Assembly (NCBI GenBank): GCA_018710945.1
Contig: DVIW01000013.1
Location: 1-64,000, forward strand
DNA from: Candidatus Aphodovivens avistercoris
Lineage (GTDB): Bacteria; Actinomycetota; Coriobacteriia; Coriobacteriales; Eggerthellaceae
Reading direction: 5' to 3'
Length of the DNA stretch: 64,000 bases
Each line of letters opens with the position of its first letter. The stretch's first letter is position 1. Under the pieces are notes generated by a model that was not told the origin of the DNA, ran no database searches, and worked only from the letters and a program-made list of their open reading frames with translations. A program made the translations under genes and the position numbers. Positions 36,187 through 47,021 of this stretch are shown one piece after another.

Positions 36187-37494
36187 CTAGGCGCGCACCT
36201 GCCCGTCGCCGCGCAGCACGTACTTGTAGGAGGTCAGCGCCTCGAGCGCGAACGGCCCGCGCGCGTGCAGCTTCTGGGTGGAGATGCCGATCTCGGCCCC
36301 CATGCCGAACTGCCCGCCGTCGGTGAAGGCGGTCGAGGCGTTGGCGTACACCGCCGCGGCGTCCACGCGCGCCAAAAACGCCTCGATGGCCGCCGCGCCC
36401 GCCGCCTGGCCCCCGTCGGCCACGATGGCCTCGGAGTGGTGCGTCCCGTAGCGGTTGACGTGCGCGATGGCCTCGTCTGCGTCTGCGACGCACTTCACGG
36501 CGATCTCAGGGGCGAGGTACTCCGTCTCCCAGTCGCTCTCGTCAGCGCGGTCGAAAACGACGTCCGCGCCGTCCTGCGCCAGGCGCTCCGCGACGGCGAA
36601 GGCGGCCTCGTCGCAGTGCAGCGCCACGCCGTGGGACGCCAGCGCGGACAGCATGCCGGGCAGGAACTCCTCGGCGATCGAGCGGTCCACCAGCAGCGTC
36701 TCGGCGGCGTTGCACACGCCGTAGCGGCGGCACTTCGCGTTCTCCACGATGGCGCGCGCCTTCGCAAAATCGGCCGTGGCGTGCACGTAGACGTGGCAGT
36801 TGCCCGTGCCCGTCTCGATGACCGGTACCTTCGAGCACTCCACGCAGTGGCGGATGAGCCCTGCGCCGCCGCGCGGGATCAGCACGTCCACCACCCCGTG
36901 CAGCTGCATGAGCTCGTCGGTGGCCGCGCGGTCGGTCGAGGCGATCGAGCCGATGCAGCCCTTCGGCATGCCCGCGCCCACGGCCGCGTCGTGCAGCACG
37001 CGCGCGATGGCCGCGTTGGAGGCGGCCGCCATGCTGCCGCCGCGCAGCACGCAGGCGTTGCCCGCCTTCAGGCAGATGCCCGCCGCGTCCGCCGTGACGT
37101 TCGGCCGCGCCTCGTAGACCACGGCCACCACGCCCAGCGGCACGCTGATGCGTTCCAGCCGGATGCCGTTGTACAGCGTGCGCTCCTCCTGCACCGTCCC
37201 CAGCGGGTCGGGCAGCGCGGTGAGGTCCTCCAGGGCGGCCGCCATCGCCTCGACGCGCGCGCTGTCCAGCATCAGGCGGTCCAGCAAGCTCTCCTTCGTG
37301 CCCGCCGCCCGCGCGGCCTCCATGTCGCGCCCGTTCGCCGCGACGATCTCATCGACGTGCGCGCGCAGGGCCGCCGCCATGGCGGAAAGGGCCGCGTCGC
37401 GCTGCTGCCGCGAAGCCAGCCCCACCCCCACGCTCGCCTGCTTGGCCGCCTGGGCGACTTCCAAAACCTCGGCTTTGATCCGTTCGTTTCCCAT
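36187..37494 (-). CDS. proA: Gamma-glutamyl phosphate reductase ProA
   Basis: 435 residues, aldehyde-dehydrogenase fold. It reduces glutamyl-5-phosphate to the semialdehyde in proline synthesis. The catalytic Cys is in RYGVCNAAETLLV. Also visible are VYEARPNVTADAAGICLKAG, LRGGSMAAASN, and the C-terminal GAEIGISTQKLHARGPFAL. GGGAGG-type ribosome site (GGGAGGTTCC) before the ATG at 37494. It lies 66 bases after proB. Confidence 0.96.
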   Translation of the reverse strand: MGNERIKAEVLEVAQAAKQASVGVGLASRQQRDAALSAMAAALRAHVDEIVAANGRDMEAARAAGTKESLLDRLMLDSARVEAMAAALEDLTALPDPLGTVQEERTLYNGIRLERISVPLGVVAVVYEARPNVTADAAGICLKAGNACVLRGGSMAAASNAAIARVLHDAAVGAGMPKGCIGSIASTDRAATDELMQLHGVVDVLIPRGGAGLIRHCVECSKVPVIETGTGNCHVYVHATADFAKARAIVENAKCRRYGVCNAAETLLVDRSIAEEFLPGMLSALASHGVALHCDEAAFAVAERLAQDGADVVFDRADESDWETEYLAPEIAVKCVADADEAIAHVNRYGTHHSEAIVADGGQAAGAAAIEAFLARVDAAAVYANASTAFTDGGQFGMGAEIGISTQKLHARGPFALEALTSYKYVLRGDGQVRA

Positions 37495-37560
37495 TGGGTG
37501 GAACCTCCCATCCGATGCAGGGCCTGCGAGGGCTCGCCCGCCGGCAGGCCGGCGGGGCGT

Positions 37561-40112
<2,552 letters not shown>

Positions 40113-40124
40113 TCACTTGCATAT

Positions 40125-40153
40125 GAAAATGCCCTCTGACCGGCAGAGGGCAT
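40125..40153 (-). terminator. Terminator between rpmA and obgE
   Basis: A perfect 10-bp stem ATGCCCTCTG (40129-40138) with CAGAGGGCAT (40144-40153) and a 5-base loop, followed on the minus strand by TTTTCATATG. It would limit readthrough from the ribosomal-protein genes into obgE. Confidence 0.7.
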
Positions 40154-40199
40154 AGTCTAACCTCGATGATGCGTCGTGCGGGATGCCCCGCCGGCTCGG

Positions 40200-40451
40200 T
40201 TACGCCTGGGGACGCACATGCACGCGGCGCTTCACGCCCTGCGTGAACTCCAGGGTGCCGTCGCACAGGGCGAACAGCGTGTCGTCCTTGCCGCGGCCAA
40301 CGTTGTCGCCGGGATGGAACTTCGTGCCGCGCTGGCGGACGATGATGTTGCCGGTGCGCACCTGCTGGCCGGCGAACATCTTCACGCCCAGGCGCTGAGC
40401 GCGGGAATCGCGGCCGTTGCGGCTGGAGCCGAGACCTTTCTTATGAGCCAT
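40200..40451 (-). CDS. rpmA: 50S ribosomal protein L27
   Basis: 83 residues. It starts [16 protein letters not shown], without the N-terminal cleavable extension that Firmicutes L27 carries, and continues [20 protein letters not shown] and [20 protein letters not shown]. The N-terminus reaches the peptidyl transferase centre. It is 16 bases downstream of rplU. Confidence 0.98.
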   Translation of the reverse strand: MAHKKGLGSSRNGRDSRAQRLGVKMFAGQQVRTGNIIVRQRGTKFHPGDNVGRGKDDTLFALCDGTLEFTQGVKRRVHVRPQA

Positions 40452-40467
40452 GAGACTACCTCCCTCG

Positions 40468-40788
40468 TTACTCGGCCTTGGCCGAACCCACGGACTCGAC
40501 CTGGATGCGGGTCAGGTACTGGCGATGGCCGCGCATCTTCTTGTAGTTCTTGCGCTTCTTGAACTTGAACACGAGCTGCTTCTCGCCGCGGAACTGCTCG
40601 ATGACGGTGGCGGTCACCTTCGTGGCCGCGGCCTTGGCGGGATCCGCCTCAACCTTGTCGCCGTCGACGATGCAGATGGCCTGCAGCTCAACCTGCGAGC
40701 CCACCTCCGCGTCGAGCTTCTCGACGTTCAGCTTGTCGCCGGGGGCAACCTTGTACTGCTTGCCACCGGTCTTCACGATTGCGTACAT
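40468..40788 (-). CDS. rplU: 50S ribosomal protein L21
   Basis: 106 residues, standard size. [40 protein letters not shown] and [16 protein letters not shown] are L21 blocks. AAGGAGACACTC precedes the ATG. A strong promoter lies about 140 bases upstream, leaving a long leader. Confidence 0.98.
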   Translation of the reverse strand: MYAIVKTGGKQYKVAPGDKLNVEKLDAEVGSQVELQAICIVDGDKVEADPAKAAATKVTATVIEQFRGEKQLVFKFKKRKNYKKMRGHRQYLTRIQVESVGSAKAE

Positions 40789-40918
40789 GAGTGTCTCCTT
40801 GCAATCCTGCCCAAGGCGATAACTTTCGACGCCGCCGTCGCAAGCCCAAACGGGTCGGATGCACAGCCGGCGTGTATCATCGCACTCTTCCTGCGCCGCG
40901 CCCCCTCTGGGCGCAACC
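40789..40918 (-). promoter_or_regulatory. Long leader of rplU
   Basis: About 130 bases lie between the predicted start (near 40918) and the rplU ATG. The leader is GC-rich with several short inverted repeats. L21 genes of other bacteria carry autoregulatory leaders, so this is a candidate for L21 control; I could not match it to a known structure by eye. Confidence 0.35.
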
Positions 40919-40924
40919 TAGAGA

Positions 40925-40953
40925 ATGATAGAGGAACCGCCCACCCGATGCAA
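40925..40953 (-). promoter_or_regulatory. Promoter of rplU-rpmA
   Basis: Minus strand: -35 TTGCAT (40948-40953), a 17-base spacer, -10 TATCAT (40925-40930). This is the same -35 hexamer as at azlC and acpP. Confidence 0.7.
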
Positions 40954-41059
40954 GGGAAACAATATGGAGATTGCGCGAGGACTGGGGCTGCGGGCGGCAA
41001 GCGCCGCCTGACACCTAGCGGCCACCGCCCCGCACGTATCACCCGGCAGCAAACGCCCC

Positions 41060-43690
41060 CTAGTGCGCTTCGGCCCAGTTGGCGCCGGATTGCACGTCCA
41101 CTACCAGCGGGACCTTCAGCTCCACCACGTTCTCCATCACCTCGCGCACCATGGCGGCAAGGCGGTCCGCCTCGGCCTCGGGGACGCTGAAGTCCAGCTC
41201 GTCGTGCACCTGCACCATGAGCTTCGCTTCGAAGCCCTCCTCGCGCAGGCGGCGCATCACCTCGTTCATCGCCTTCTTGATGATGTCAGCGGCGCTGCCC
41301 TGCATGGGGTGGTTCATCGCCGTGCGCTCGCCGAAGCCGCGCTGCTGGGCGTTTCTCGACTTCAGCTCGGGAATGTGGCGCTTGCGGCCGAACATCGTCG
41401 TCGCGAAGCCGCTCTCCTTCGCCTGGGCCACCGTGTCGTCCAGGTAGGCGCGCACGCCCGGGTACGCCTCGAAGTAGCGGTCGATCATCTCCTTGGCCTC
41501 GCCGAAGGGGATGTCGAGGCTCTGCGAGAGACCGTAGGCCTGCTGCCCGTACACGATGCCGAAGTTCACCGCCTTCGCGCGGCTGCGCAGCTCGGGCGTG
41601 ACCTCTTCGACGGGGATGCCGAACACGCGCGCCGCCGTCGAAGCGTGGAAGTCGGCGCCGGAGTTGAACGCCGCCACGAGGTGCTCGTCACCCGAAAGGT
41701 GCGCGAGCAGGCGCAGCTCGATCTGCGAGTAGTCGGCCGACAGGAACACCTCGCCTGCACGCAGCGGCACGAAGCATGCGCGGATGCGGCGGCCGAACTC
41801 GGTGCGCACGGGGATGTTCTGCAGGTTCGGGTCGGACGAGGACAGGCGCCCCGTCGTGGTAACCGTCTCGTGGAACTGGGTGTGCACGCGGCCGTCCCCC
41901 GCGCGCATGCGCGGCAGCGCGTCGATGTAGGTTGACTTGATCTTCGCGAGCTCGCGGTAGCGCAGCACGAGCGCCGGCAGCTCGTGGACCTTCGACAGTT
42001 CCTTGAGCACGCTCGCGTCGGTGGAGTAGCCGCGCTGGTTCTTCTTGAGCGGCGTGAGGCCGATCACCTCGAAGAGGATGTGCGCGAGCTGCTTGGGCGA
42101 GTCGAGGTTGAACGTCTCCCCCGCCAGCTCGTAGATCTGCGCGGAAATGGCGTCGAGGTCGGCCTGCGTGCTCGCGCCGAGCCGGGCCAGCAGATCGACG
42201 TCGAGGGCCGCGCCCGTGCGCTCCATCGCGCAGAGCGTCGCCACGAGCGGCAGGTCGATCTCGTAGTACACCGCGTCGCTGCCGTCCTTCTCAAGCGCCT
42301 CGGCCAGCACCGCCGGCAGCGCGCGGACCACGGCCGCGTGGACGGCGGCGCGCTCGGCGTCGGTCTTGGCCTCGGGCACGGCGCCGCCCAAATACATCTC
42401 GGCAAGCCCCTCGTAGGTGTAGGCCGAGGTGGACGAGTTGAGCACGTAAGCGGCCAGACCCGCGTCGAAGGCGTCCATCGCCGCCAGGTCGGCCTCGTCC
42501 ACGAGCGCCTCCTGCGCCGTGTCGGCCGGGTAGACCTGGTGCGCCGCGTCCTTCACGTCAAGCGCTGCGAAAGCGCCCGTGCGCACGATGCGCGCCATGG
42601 CCTCCAGCGCCGCGGCGCCCTCGAGCACCGCCGTGCCCTTCGCCGTGGCGAACGCGCCCGTGGCCCCTTCCGAGAAGAGCGAGGCCTGCTCGGGCTCCTC
42701 GAACGCCACGCCGATGCGCTCGCCCGCCGCGATGGCCGCTTCCACAAGCTCGCGCGCAGCGGCCTCGTCGGCGACCAGCGGCTCGAAGCTGATCGCGGCC
42801 TCGGCCGCCGTGGCCTCCGCGCCCACGAGCGCGAGCACGCGGGCGAGCGCATGCGACAGCGCGTACTTGCCGAACGCCGCCTCCACGTCGGCGGGCTCGA
42901 AGGCGGGAAACGCCACTTCCTCCACGTCGAGCGGGAAGTCGAGGTCGGTCACGATGGTGGCGATGCGGCGCGACAGGCGCGCCATGTCCTCGTTGTTCTG
43001 AAGGTTCTCCAGCTGCTTGCCCTTCAGCTCGCCCAGGTTGTCGTAGATGCCCTGCATCGAGCCGAAGCGCTGCAGCAGCTTCGCCGCCGTCTTGGCGCCG
43101 ATGCCCGGCACGCCCGGGATGTTGTCGGAGCTGTCGCCCATGAGGCCCAAAAAGTCGGGGAACTGCTCGGGCGTGACGCCGTACTTCTCGAACACCTCGG
43201 CGGGGCCGTAGATGACCACGTCGGTGATGCCGCGCTTCGTGGTGACGATGCGCGTGAGGTCGGTTGCCAGTTGGCAGGCGTCTTTGTCGCCGGTGACCAG
43301 CAGCGTTTCGAAGCCGTGCGCCTCGTCGCGCGCCGCGATGGTGCCCAAGATGTCGTCGCCCTCCCAGCCGGGCACCTTCACCACGGGCACGCCCATCGAG
43401 CCGAGCAGCTCTTCGATCACGGGGAACTGCACGCGCAGCTCCTCGTCCATCGGCGGGCGCTGGGCCTTGTACGTCCCCAGCTCCTCGATGCGGAACTTCG
43501 GCTTGCCCGCATCGAACGCGCAGATCACGGCATCGGGGTTCGACAGCTCGATGAACTTGAGGAACATCGACATGAAGCCGAACACCGCGTTGGTGGGCGT
43601 GCCGTCGGGCGCGCTCATCGGCGTCTGGATGGCGTGGTAGGCGCGGTGCATGAGCGAGTTGCCGTCGATGACGGCGATCTTCTTGGGCAT
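41060..43690 (-). CDS. polA: DNA polymerase I
   Basis: 876 residues: N-terminal 5'-nuclease domain (IDGNSLMHRAYHA, GDKDACQL, GLMGDSSDNIPGVPGIGAKT), a middle domain, and a family-A polymerase domain (LSADYSQIELRLLAHLSGD, RSRAKAVNFGIVYGQQAYGL, MVQVHDELDFSVP). The middle 3'-5' exonuclease domain lacks the metal-binding DxE start (it reads FAALDVKDAA), so proofreading is probably lost, as in Bacillus and Thermus Pol I. Transcribed from its own -10 at 43724. Confidence 0.96.
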   Translation of the reverse strand: MPKKIAVIDGNSLMHRAYHAIQTPMSAPDGTPTNAVFGFMSMFLKFIELSNPDAVICAFDAGKPKFRIEELGTYKAQRPPMDEELRVQFPVIEELLGSMGVPVVKVPGWEGDDILGTIAARDEAHGFETLLVTGDKDACQLATDLTRIVTTKRGITDVVIYGPAEVFEKYGVTPEQFPDFLGLMGDSSDNIPGVPGIGAKTAAKLLQRFGSMQGIYDNLGELKGKQLENLQNNEDMARLSRRIATIVTDLDFPLDVEEVAFPAFEPADVEAAFGKYALSHALARVLALVGAEATAAEAAISFEPLVADEAAARELVEAAIAAGERIGVAFEEPEQASLFSEGATGAFATAKGTAVLEGAAALEAMARIVRTGAFAALDVKDAAHQVYPADTAQEALVDEADLAAMDAFDAGLAAYVLNSSTSAYTYEGLAEMYLGGAVPEAKTDAERAAVHAAVVRALPAVLAEALEKDGSDAVYYEIDLPLVATLCAMERTGAALDVDLLARLGASTQADLDAISAQIYELAGETFNLDSPKQLAHILFEVIGLTPLKKNQRGYSTDASVLKELSKVHELPALVLRYRELAKIKSTYIDALPRMRAGDGRVHTQFHETVTTTGRLSSSDPNLQNIPVRTEFGRRIRACFVPLRAGEVFLSADYSQIELRLLAHLSGDEHLVAAFNSGADFHASTAARVFGIPVEEVTPELRSRAKAVNFGIVYGQQAYGLSQSLDIPFGEAKEMIDRYFEAYPGVRAYLDDTVAQAKESGFATTMFGRKRHIPELKSRNAQQRGFGERTAMNHPMQGSAADIIKKAMNEVMRRLREEGFEAKLMVQVHDELDFSVPEAEADRLAAMVREVMENVVELKVPLVVDVQSGANWAEAH

Positions 43691-43723
43691 GGTGCATCCT
43701 CACTGGTCGGTTTCCGATCGACT

Positions 43724-43729
43724 AGTATA
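43724..43729 (-). promoter_or_regulatory. -10 element of polA
   Basis: TATACT on the minus strand. No good -35 lies at the right distance. The start near 43717 gives a 27-base leader with GAGGA before the ATG at 43690. Confidence 0.45.
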
Positions 43730-43772
43730 GAGCATCGCGGACGCCAAGGGGGAGCCGCTCGCAGCGTTGTCC

Positions 43773-43802
43773 GGTTCCGGCAGCCGACGGGCCGCCGGAA
43801 CC
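43773..43802 (-). terminator. Hairpin after the GlnR-like gene
   Basis: A perfect 9-bp stem GGTTCCGGC (43773-43781) with GCCGGAACC (43794-43802) and a 12-base loop, directly behind the stop codon. There is no U-run, so termination is uncertain. Confidence 0.4.
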
Positions 43803-43804
43803 TT

Positions 43805-44473
43805 CTAGTTCCACAGATAGCCCACGCCGCGCACGGTCTCAAGGTGCTGGGAGAGCTCGGGGCCCAGCTTCGCGCGAATGCGCCTCACGTGCACGTCCAC
43901 CGTGCGCGAGCCGCCGTAGTAGTCGAAGCCCCACACGTGGCGCAGCAGGGCGTCGCGCGAGTAGGTGCGCCCCGGGTGCGTGGCCAGAAACGCCAGCAGC
44001 GCGTATTCCAGGTAGGTGAGGTCCAGCGGCTCGCCGTCCACTTCCACCTGGTAGGTGGCCAGGTTGATGGTCATCGCATCCACCGTCACGCAGGACGCCG
44101 CCGCCTGGTCGGTGCCCGGCCACAGAAGCTGCCGCACGCGCACCGCGCACTCCTCCGGCGTGGCGGAGCGCATGACGAAATCCGAGCGCACGCGCGCCGG
44201 CAGCGAGAACTCGGAGAGCTGCTCTTCGGCCAGGATGACCAAAAGCGAGCCGTTGCCGTCGGCCACCAGCAGATCCTCCGCGGCCGACACGCCCGCCGCC
44301 ACGTCCCCGCGCACCTCGTAGATGACCAGATCGTAGCCAGGATGCTTCACCAGCAGGTTCTTGAACTGCAGCGACGAGCCCGCCGCCACCTCCACATCCA
44401 GGCTTGCCAGCACCTTCTGGAACTTGTGGGCGTTGTCGAGGCTGTCCGCAATGAAGATGACCGATTTCCTCAT
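43805..44473 (-). CDS. GlnR-like orphan response regulator (OmpR family)
   Basis: 222 residues. The N-terminal half is a degenerate receiver: the phospho-acceptor position in DLVIYEVRGD is Glu53 rather than Asp, as expected for a regulator not controlled by phosphorylation. The C-terminal OmpR winged helix is intact (PLDLTYLEYALLAFLATHPG, SRDALLRHVWGFDYYGGSRT, VRRIRAKLGP). The receiver (EVRGDVAAGVSAAEDLL) resembles actinobacterial GlnR, the nitrogen regulator. It follows glnA by 34 bases in the same direction, which supports a nitrogen role. No sensor kinase gene is near. Confidence 0.82.
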   Translation of the reverse strand: MRKSVIFIADSLDNAHKFQKVLASLDVEVAAGSSLQFKNLLVKHPGYDLVIYEVRGDVAAGVSAAEDLLVADGNGSLLVILAEEQLSEFSLPARVRSDFVMRSATPEECAVRVRQLLWPGTDQAAASCVTVDAMTINLATYQVEVDGEPLDLTYLEYALLAFLATHPGRTYSRDALLRHVWGFDYYGGSRTVDVHVRRIRAKLGPELSQHLETVRGVGYLWN

Positions 44474-44507
44474 CGCGCTCGCCTCCCCGCCTCCATCGCC
44501 GCCGCCA

Positions 44508-45827
44508 TCACAGCACCGCCAGGTAGCGGTCGCGCTCCCACTGGGACACGGAGCTTTGGTACTCGTTCCATTCGGCGCGCTTGGCCTCCACCAGGTAGCC
44601 GTGGATGTGCTCGCCCAGCGTCTCGCGCATCAGCTTGGACTCGGCGAACAGCTCCACCGCCTCGCCGAGCGACTGCGGCAGAAGGCGCGCGTCCGCGGCG
44701 CCGGCGCCGTTCGCGTCGGCCGGGGGCTCCAGCGCAAGGCCCTCCTCGATGCCCGCCAGGCCGGCCGCCAGCATGACGGCGAAGGCCAGATACGGGTTCG
44801 CGGCGGGGTCGGGGCAGCGCAGCTCCACGCGGCAGGCGCCGGCGCGGTTGGGGCGGTAGCCGGGGATGCGCACGAGGCTCGTGCGGTCCGAGCGCGCCCA
44901 CGACAGCTGCACCGGGGCCTTCTCGTCGCCCACCAGGCGCTTGTAGGAGTTGACGGTCTGGTTCGTGACCAGGCAGAACTCGGGCGCGTACTTCAGCAGG
45001 CCCGCGATGTAGCTTTTCGCCAGCGCCGAGAGGCCGAAGCCCTCCGGGTCTTTCGGGTCGAAGAACGCGTTGCGCCCGTCCAAGTCGAACAGGCTCTGGT
45101 GCACGTGCATGGCGCTGCCGGGCGCGCCGGCGATGGGCTTGGGCATGAACGTGGCGTGCACCCCGTGCTTGATGGCGATCTCCTTCACCACCATCTTGTA
45201 GGTCATCACGGCGTCGGCCATGGCCAGCGCCTCGTCGTAGCGCAGGTCGATCTCGTGCTGCGAGGGCCCGATCTCGTGGTGGGAGTATTCGACGGGGATG
45301 CCCATGCTCTCCAGCGTCAACACCGTGTCGCGGCGCAGGTCGCTGGCGTAGTCGAGCGTGGTCAGGTCGAAGTAGCCGCCGGTGTCCAGCACCTCGGTGC
45401 CGTGCGGGTCTTTGAAGTAGTAGTACTCCAGCTCCGGGCCCACGTTGAACACGTAGCCCATGTCGGCCGCGCGTTCGGACATGCGCGCCAGCACGTGGCG
45501 CGGGTCGCCCTCGAAAGGCTTGCCGTCGGGCGTGCGGATGTCGCAGAACATGCGCGCCACCGCGTTGGACTCGGGGCGCCAGGGCAGCACCTGGAAGGTA
45601 GAGGCGTCCGGGAACGCCAGCATGTCCGACTCGCGCTCCAGCGCGAAGCCCTCAATGCAGCTGCCGTCGAAGCCCATGCCGTCGGAGAACGCGTTCTCCA
45701 GCTCGCTGGGGATGACCGCGAACGACTTCATGGCGCCCATCACGTCGGTGAACCAGAAGCGCACGAAGTGCACGTCGCGGCTCTTGATGGTCTTCAGCAC
45801 GAAATCATGTTGCGGGTTGGGCGTCAT
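44508..45827 (-). CDS. glnA: Glutamine synthetase, type I
   Basis: 439 residues. It makes glutamine from glutamate, ammonia and ATP. Visible are FTDVMGAMKSFAV, GFDGSCIEGFA, EYSHHEIGPSQHEIDLRYDEA, GSAMHVHQSL, and the NRAGACRVELRCPDPAANPY region quoted only in part. The length fits the short GSI-alpha class, which lacks the adenylylation loop and is controlled by feedback and gene regulation. The ATG at 45827 has GGAGGAGG upstream. It has its own promoter with a GlnR-like box. Confidence 0.95.
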   Translation of the reverse strand: MTPNPQHDFVLKTIKSRDVHFVRFWFTDVMGAMKSFAVIPSELENAFSDGMGFDGSCIEGFALERESDMLAFPDASTFQVLPWRPESNAVARMFCDIRTPDGKPFEGDPRHVLARMSERAADMGYVFNVGPELEYYYFKDPHGTEVLDTGGYFDLTTLDYASDLRRDTVLTLESMGIPVEYSHHEIGPSQHEIDLRYDEALAMADAVMTYKMVVKEIAIKHGVHATFMPKPIAGAPGSAMHVHQSLFDLDGRNAFFDPKDPEGFGLSALAKSYIAGLLKYAPEFCLVTNQTVNSYKRLVGDEKAPVQLSWARSDRTSLVRIPGYRPNRAGACRVELRCPDPAANPYLAFAVMLAAGLAGIEEGLALEPPADANGAGAADARLLPQSLGEAVELFAESKLMRETLGEHIHGYLVEAKRAEWNEYQSSVSQWERDRYLAVL

Positions 45828-45861
45828 GCCGTCCTCCTCCATCGTCCGATACAACCCGGTC

Positions 45862-45867
45862 AGTATA
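45862..45867 (-). promoter_or_regulatory. -10 of glnA
   Basis: TATACT on the minus strand, with no usable -35; a GlnR-like box occupies that position instead. The start is near 45855 and the leader about 28 bases. Confidence 0.5.
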
Positions 45868-45877
45868 CCGCGGATTC

Positions 45878-45893
45878 TTTGCGAGGACGTTAC
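45878..45893 (-). promoter_or_regulatory. GlnR-box-like site at the glnA promoter
   Basis: On the minus strand GTAAC, six bases, GCAAA. The actinobacterial GlnR box is GTnAC-n6-GnAAC, so nine of the ten positions match or are free. It is centred about 30 bases upstream of the predicted start, where it replaces the -35. Confidence 0.45.
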
Positions 45894-45996
45894 AGGACGG
45901 CGGCGCTGGACGGGACGGCGGACGCGTGCGGGTCCGCCCGCTACGGCGCTGCGCCGCGCCCGAGCCCGCCCTCTGCACCGCGCCCGCACCGCCCCG

Positions 45997-46034
45997 AAAA
46001 CGCCGACGGCCCCGGCGCGGTGCCGGGGCCGTCG
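45997..46034 (-). terminator. Terminator of the metNIQ operon
   Basis: A perfect 13-bp stem (46004-46016 with 46022-46034) and a 5-base loop, followed on the minus strand by GCGTTTTCGGGG. One of the strongest intrinsic terminators in the window. Confidence 0.8.
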
Positions 46035-46060
46035 GAAGCCTTCGCAAACGGGCGCGCAGG

Positions 46061-46927
46061 CTATTTCATGATCTCGTCGAGCGAGGCGGTCTTGCCCGGG
46101 TACAGGCCCAGCGGCTCGAAGTGGATGCCGCCGGCGTTGGCCAGGTCGGTGCCGTTCTGGGCGTTGTAGTCGTCCAGGTAGGTGATGTGCTGGAAGTAGT
46201 TCGCGTCCAGCTCGCCATCGGTGACGGCCACGTTGGGCTGGATGTAGTCGTTGAACTCGGTCACCTCGAGCGTCCAGCCTTTGGCGGCCAGGATGTCGGA
46301 GATCTGGGCCAGGATCTCGGCGTGGGGAGCCGGCGAGGCGCCCACGGTGATGACCGTGTCATCACCCTCCGCCTGCGGAATGTCGGCCTCGTCCACCACG
46401 TCGAACACCGTCACGACGCTGCCCGTGTAGGTGGCGTCCACGTAGTCCTTCACGGTCTGGGTGGACAGCGCAGCCACCAGCGCCTGGATCTTCGGCGAGC
46501 CCTCTTCGCCGGCGCGGCACGCCACGACGTTCTGGTACTGCGCGGCGGCCTCGGAGTCGGTGGCCTCCAGCGCCAGCGTGCTGGAGGTGTCAAGCCCCGC
46601 GCCGATGGCGTAGTTGCCGTTGATCACGGCCATGTCCAGATCGGGCAGCGAGGTGGGCAGCGACGCCGCCTCCATCTCCACGATCTCGATGTTGTACGGG
46701 TTCTCGGCGATGTCGTTCTTGGTGGCCTGCAGGCCGGCGCCCTCTTCCAGGGTGATGAGCCCCTCGTCCTGCAGCAGCAGCAGGGCGCGCGCCTCGTTGG
46801 TGGGGTCGGACGGCACGCCGATCTGGACGCTCTGCGCCCCGCCGCCGCCGCAGCCCGCCAGGGCCACCAGCGCGGCCGCGGCCAGAGCCGCACCTGCCAC
46901 CGCCTTCGCGATCTTCAGATTTCTCAT
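46061..46927 (-). CDS. Circularly permuted MetQ/NlpA-family substrate-binding lipoprotein
   Basis: 288 residues. Signal peptide with lipobox ALAGC; Cys26 would be lipidated. The mature part has the two MetQ halves in reverse order. Residues 33-175 match what is normally the second half (VGVPSDPTNEARALLLLQ-like, AENPYNIEIVEMEAASLP, DMAVINGNYAIGAGL). Residues 190-286 match the normal first half (ITVGASPAPHAEILAQI, LEVTEFNDYIQPN, GELDANYFQHITYLDDYN, ending GLYPGKTASLDEI). The frame is continuous, so this is not an assembly break. It would bind methionine or another amino acid outside the cell for MetNI. The actual ligand is unknown. Confidence 0.9.
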   Translation of the reverse strand: MRNLKIAKAVAGAALAAAALVALAGCGGGGAQSVQIGVPSDPTNEARALLLLQDEGLITLEEGAGLQATKNDIAENPYNIEIVEMEAASLPTSLPDLDMAVINGNYAIGAGLDTSSTLALEATDSEAAAQYQNVVACRAGEEGSPKIQALVAALSTQTVKDYVDATYTGSVVTVFDVVDEADIPQAEGDDTVITVGASPAPHAEILAQISDILAAKGWTLEVTEFNDYIQPNVAVTDGELDANYFQHITYLDDYNAQNGTDLANAGGIHFEPLGLYPGKTASLDEIMK

Positions 46928-47021
46928 TCGGATTCCCCTTCCCTTCCTTCAAGAAAAAACGGATGGCTCAGCTTACCATCGGATGCGCCGGCGCGTTTCG
47001 TCGGCCGGCAAAACGGCGGAA

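Noticed and set aside
46061-46927. Permuted MetQ as an artefact of a frameshift or assembly join
   Set aside because: The frame is continuous, the signal peptide and lipobox are directly fused to the second half, and the gene is bounded by a normal start and a strong terminator in a metNIQ operon.
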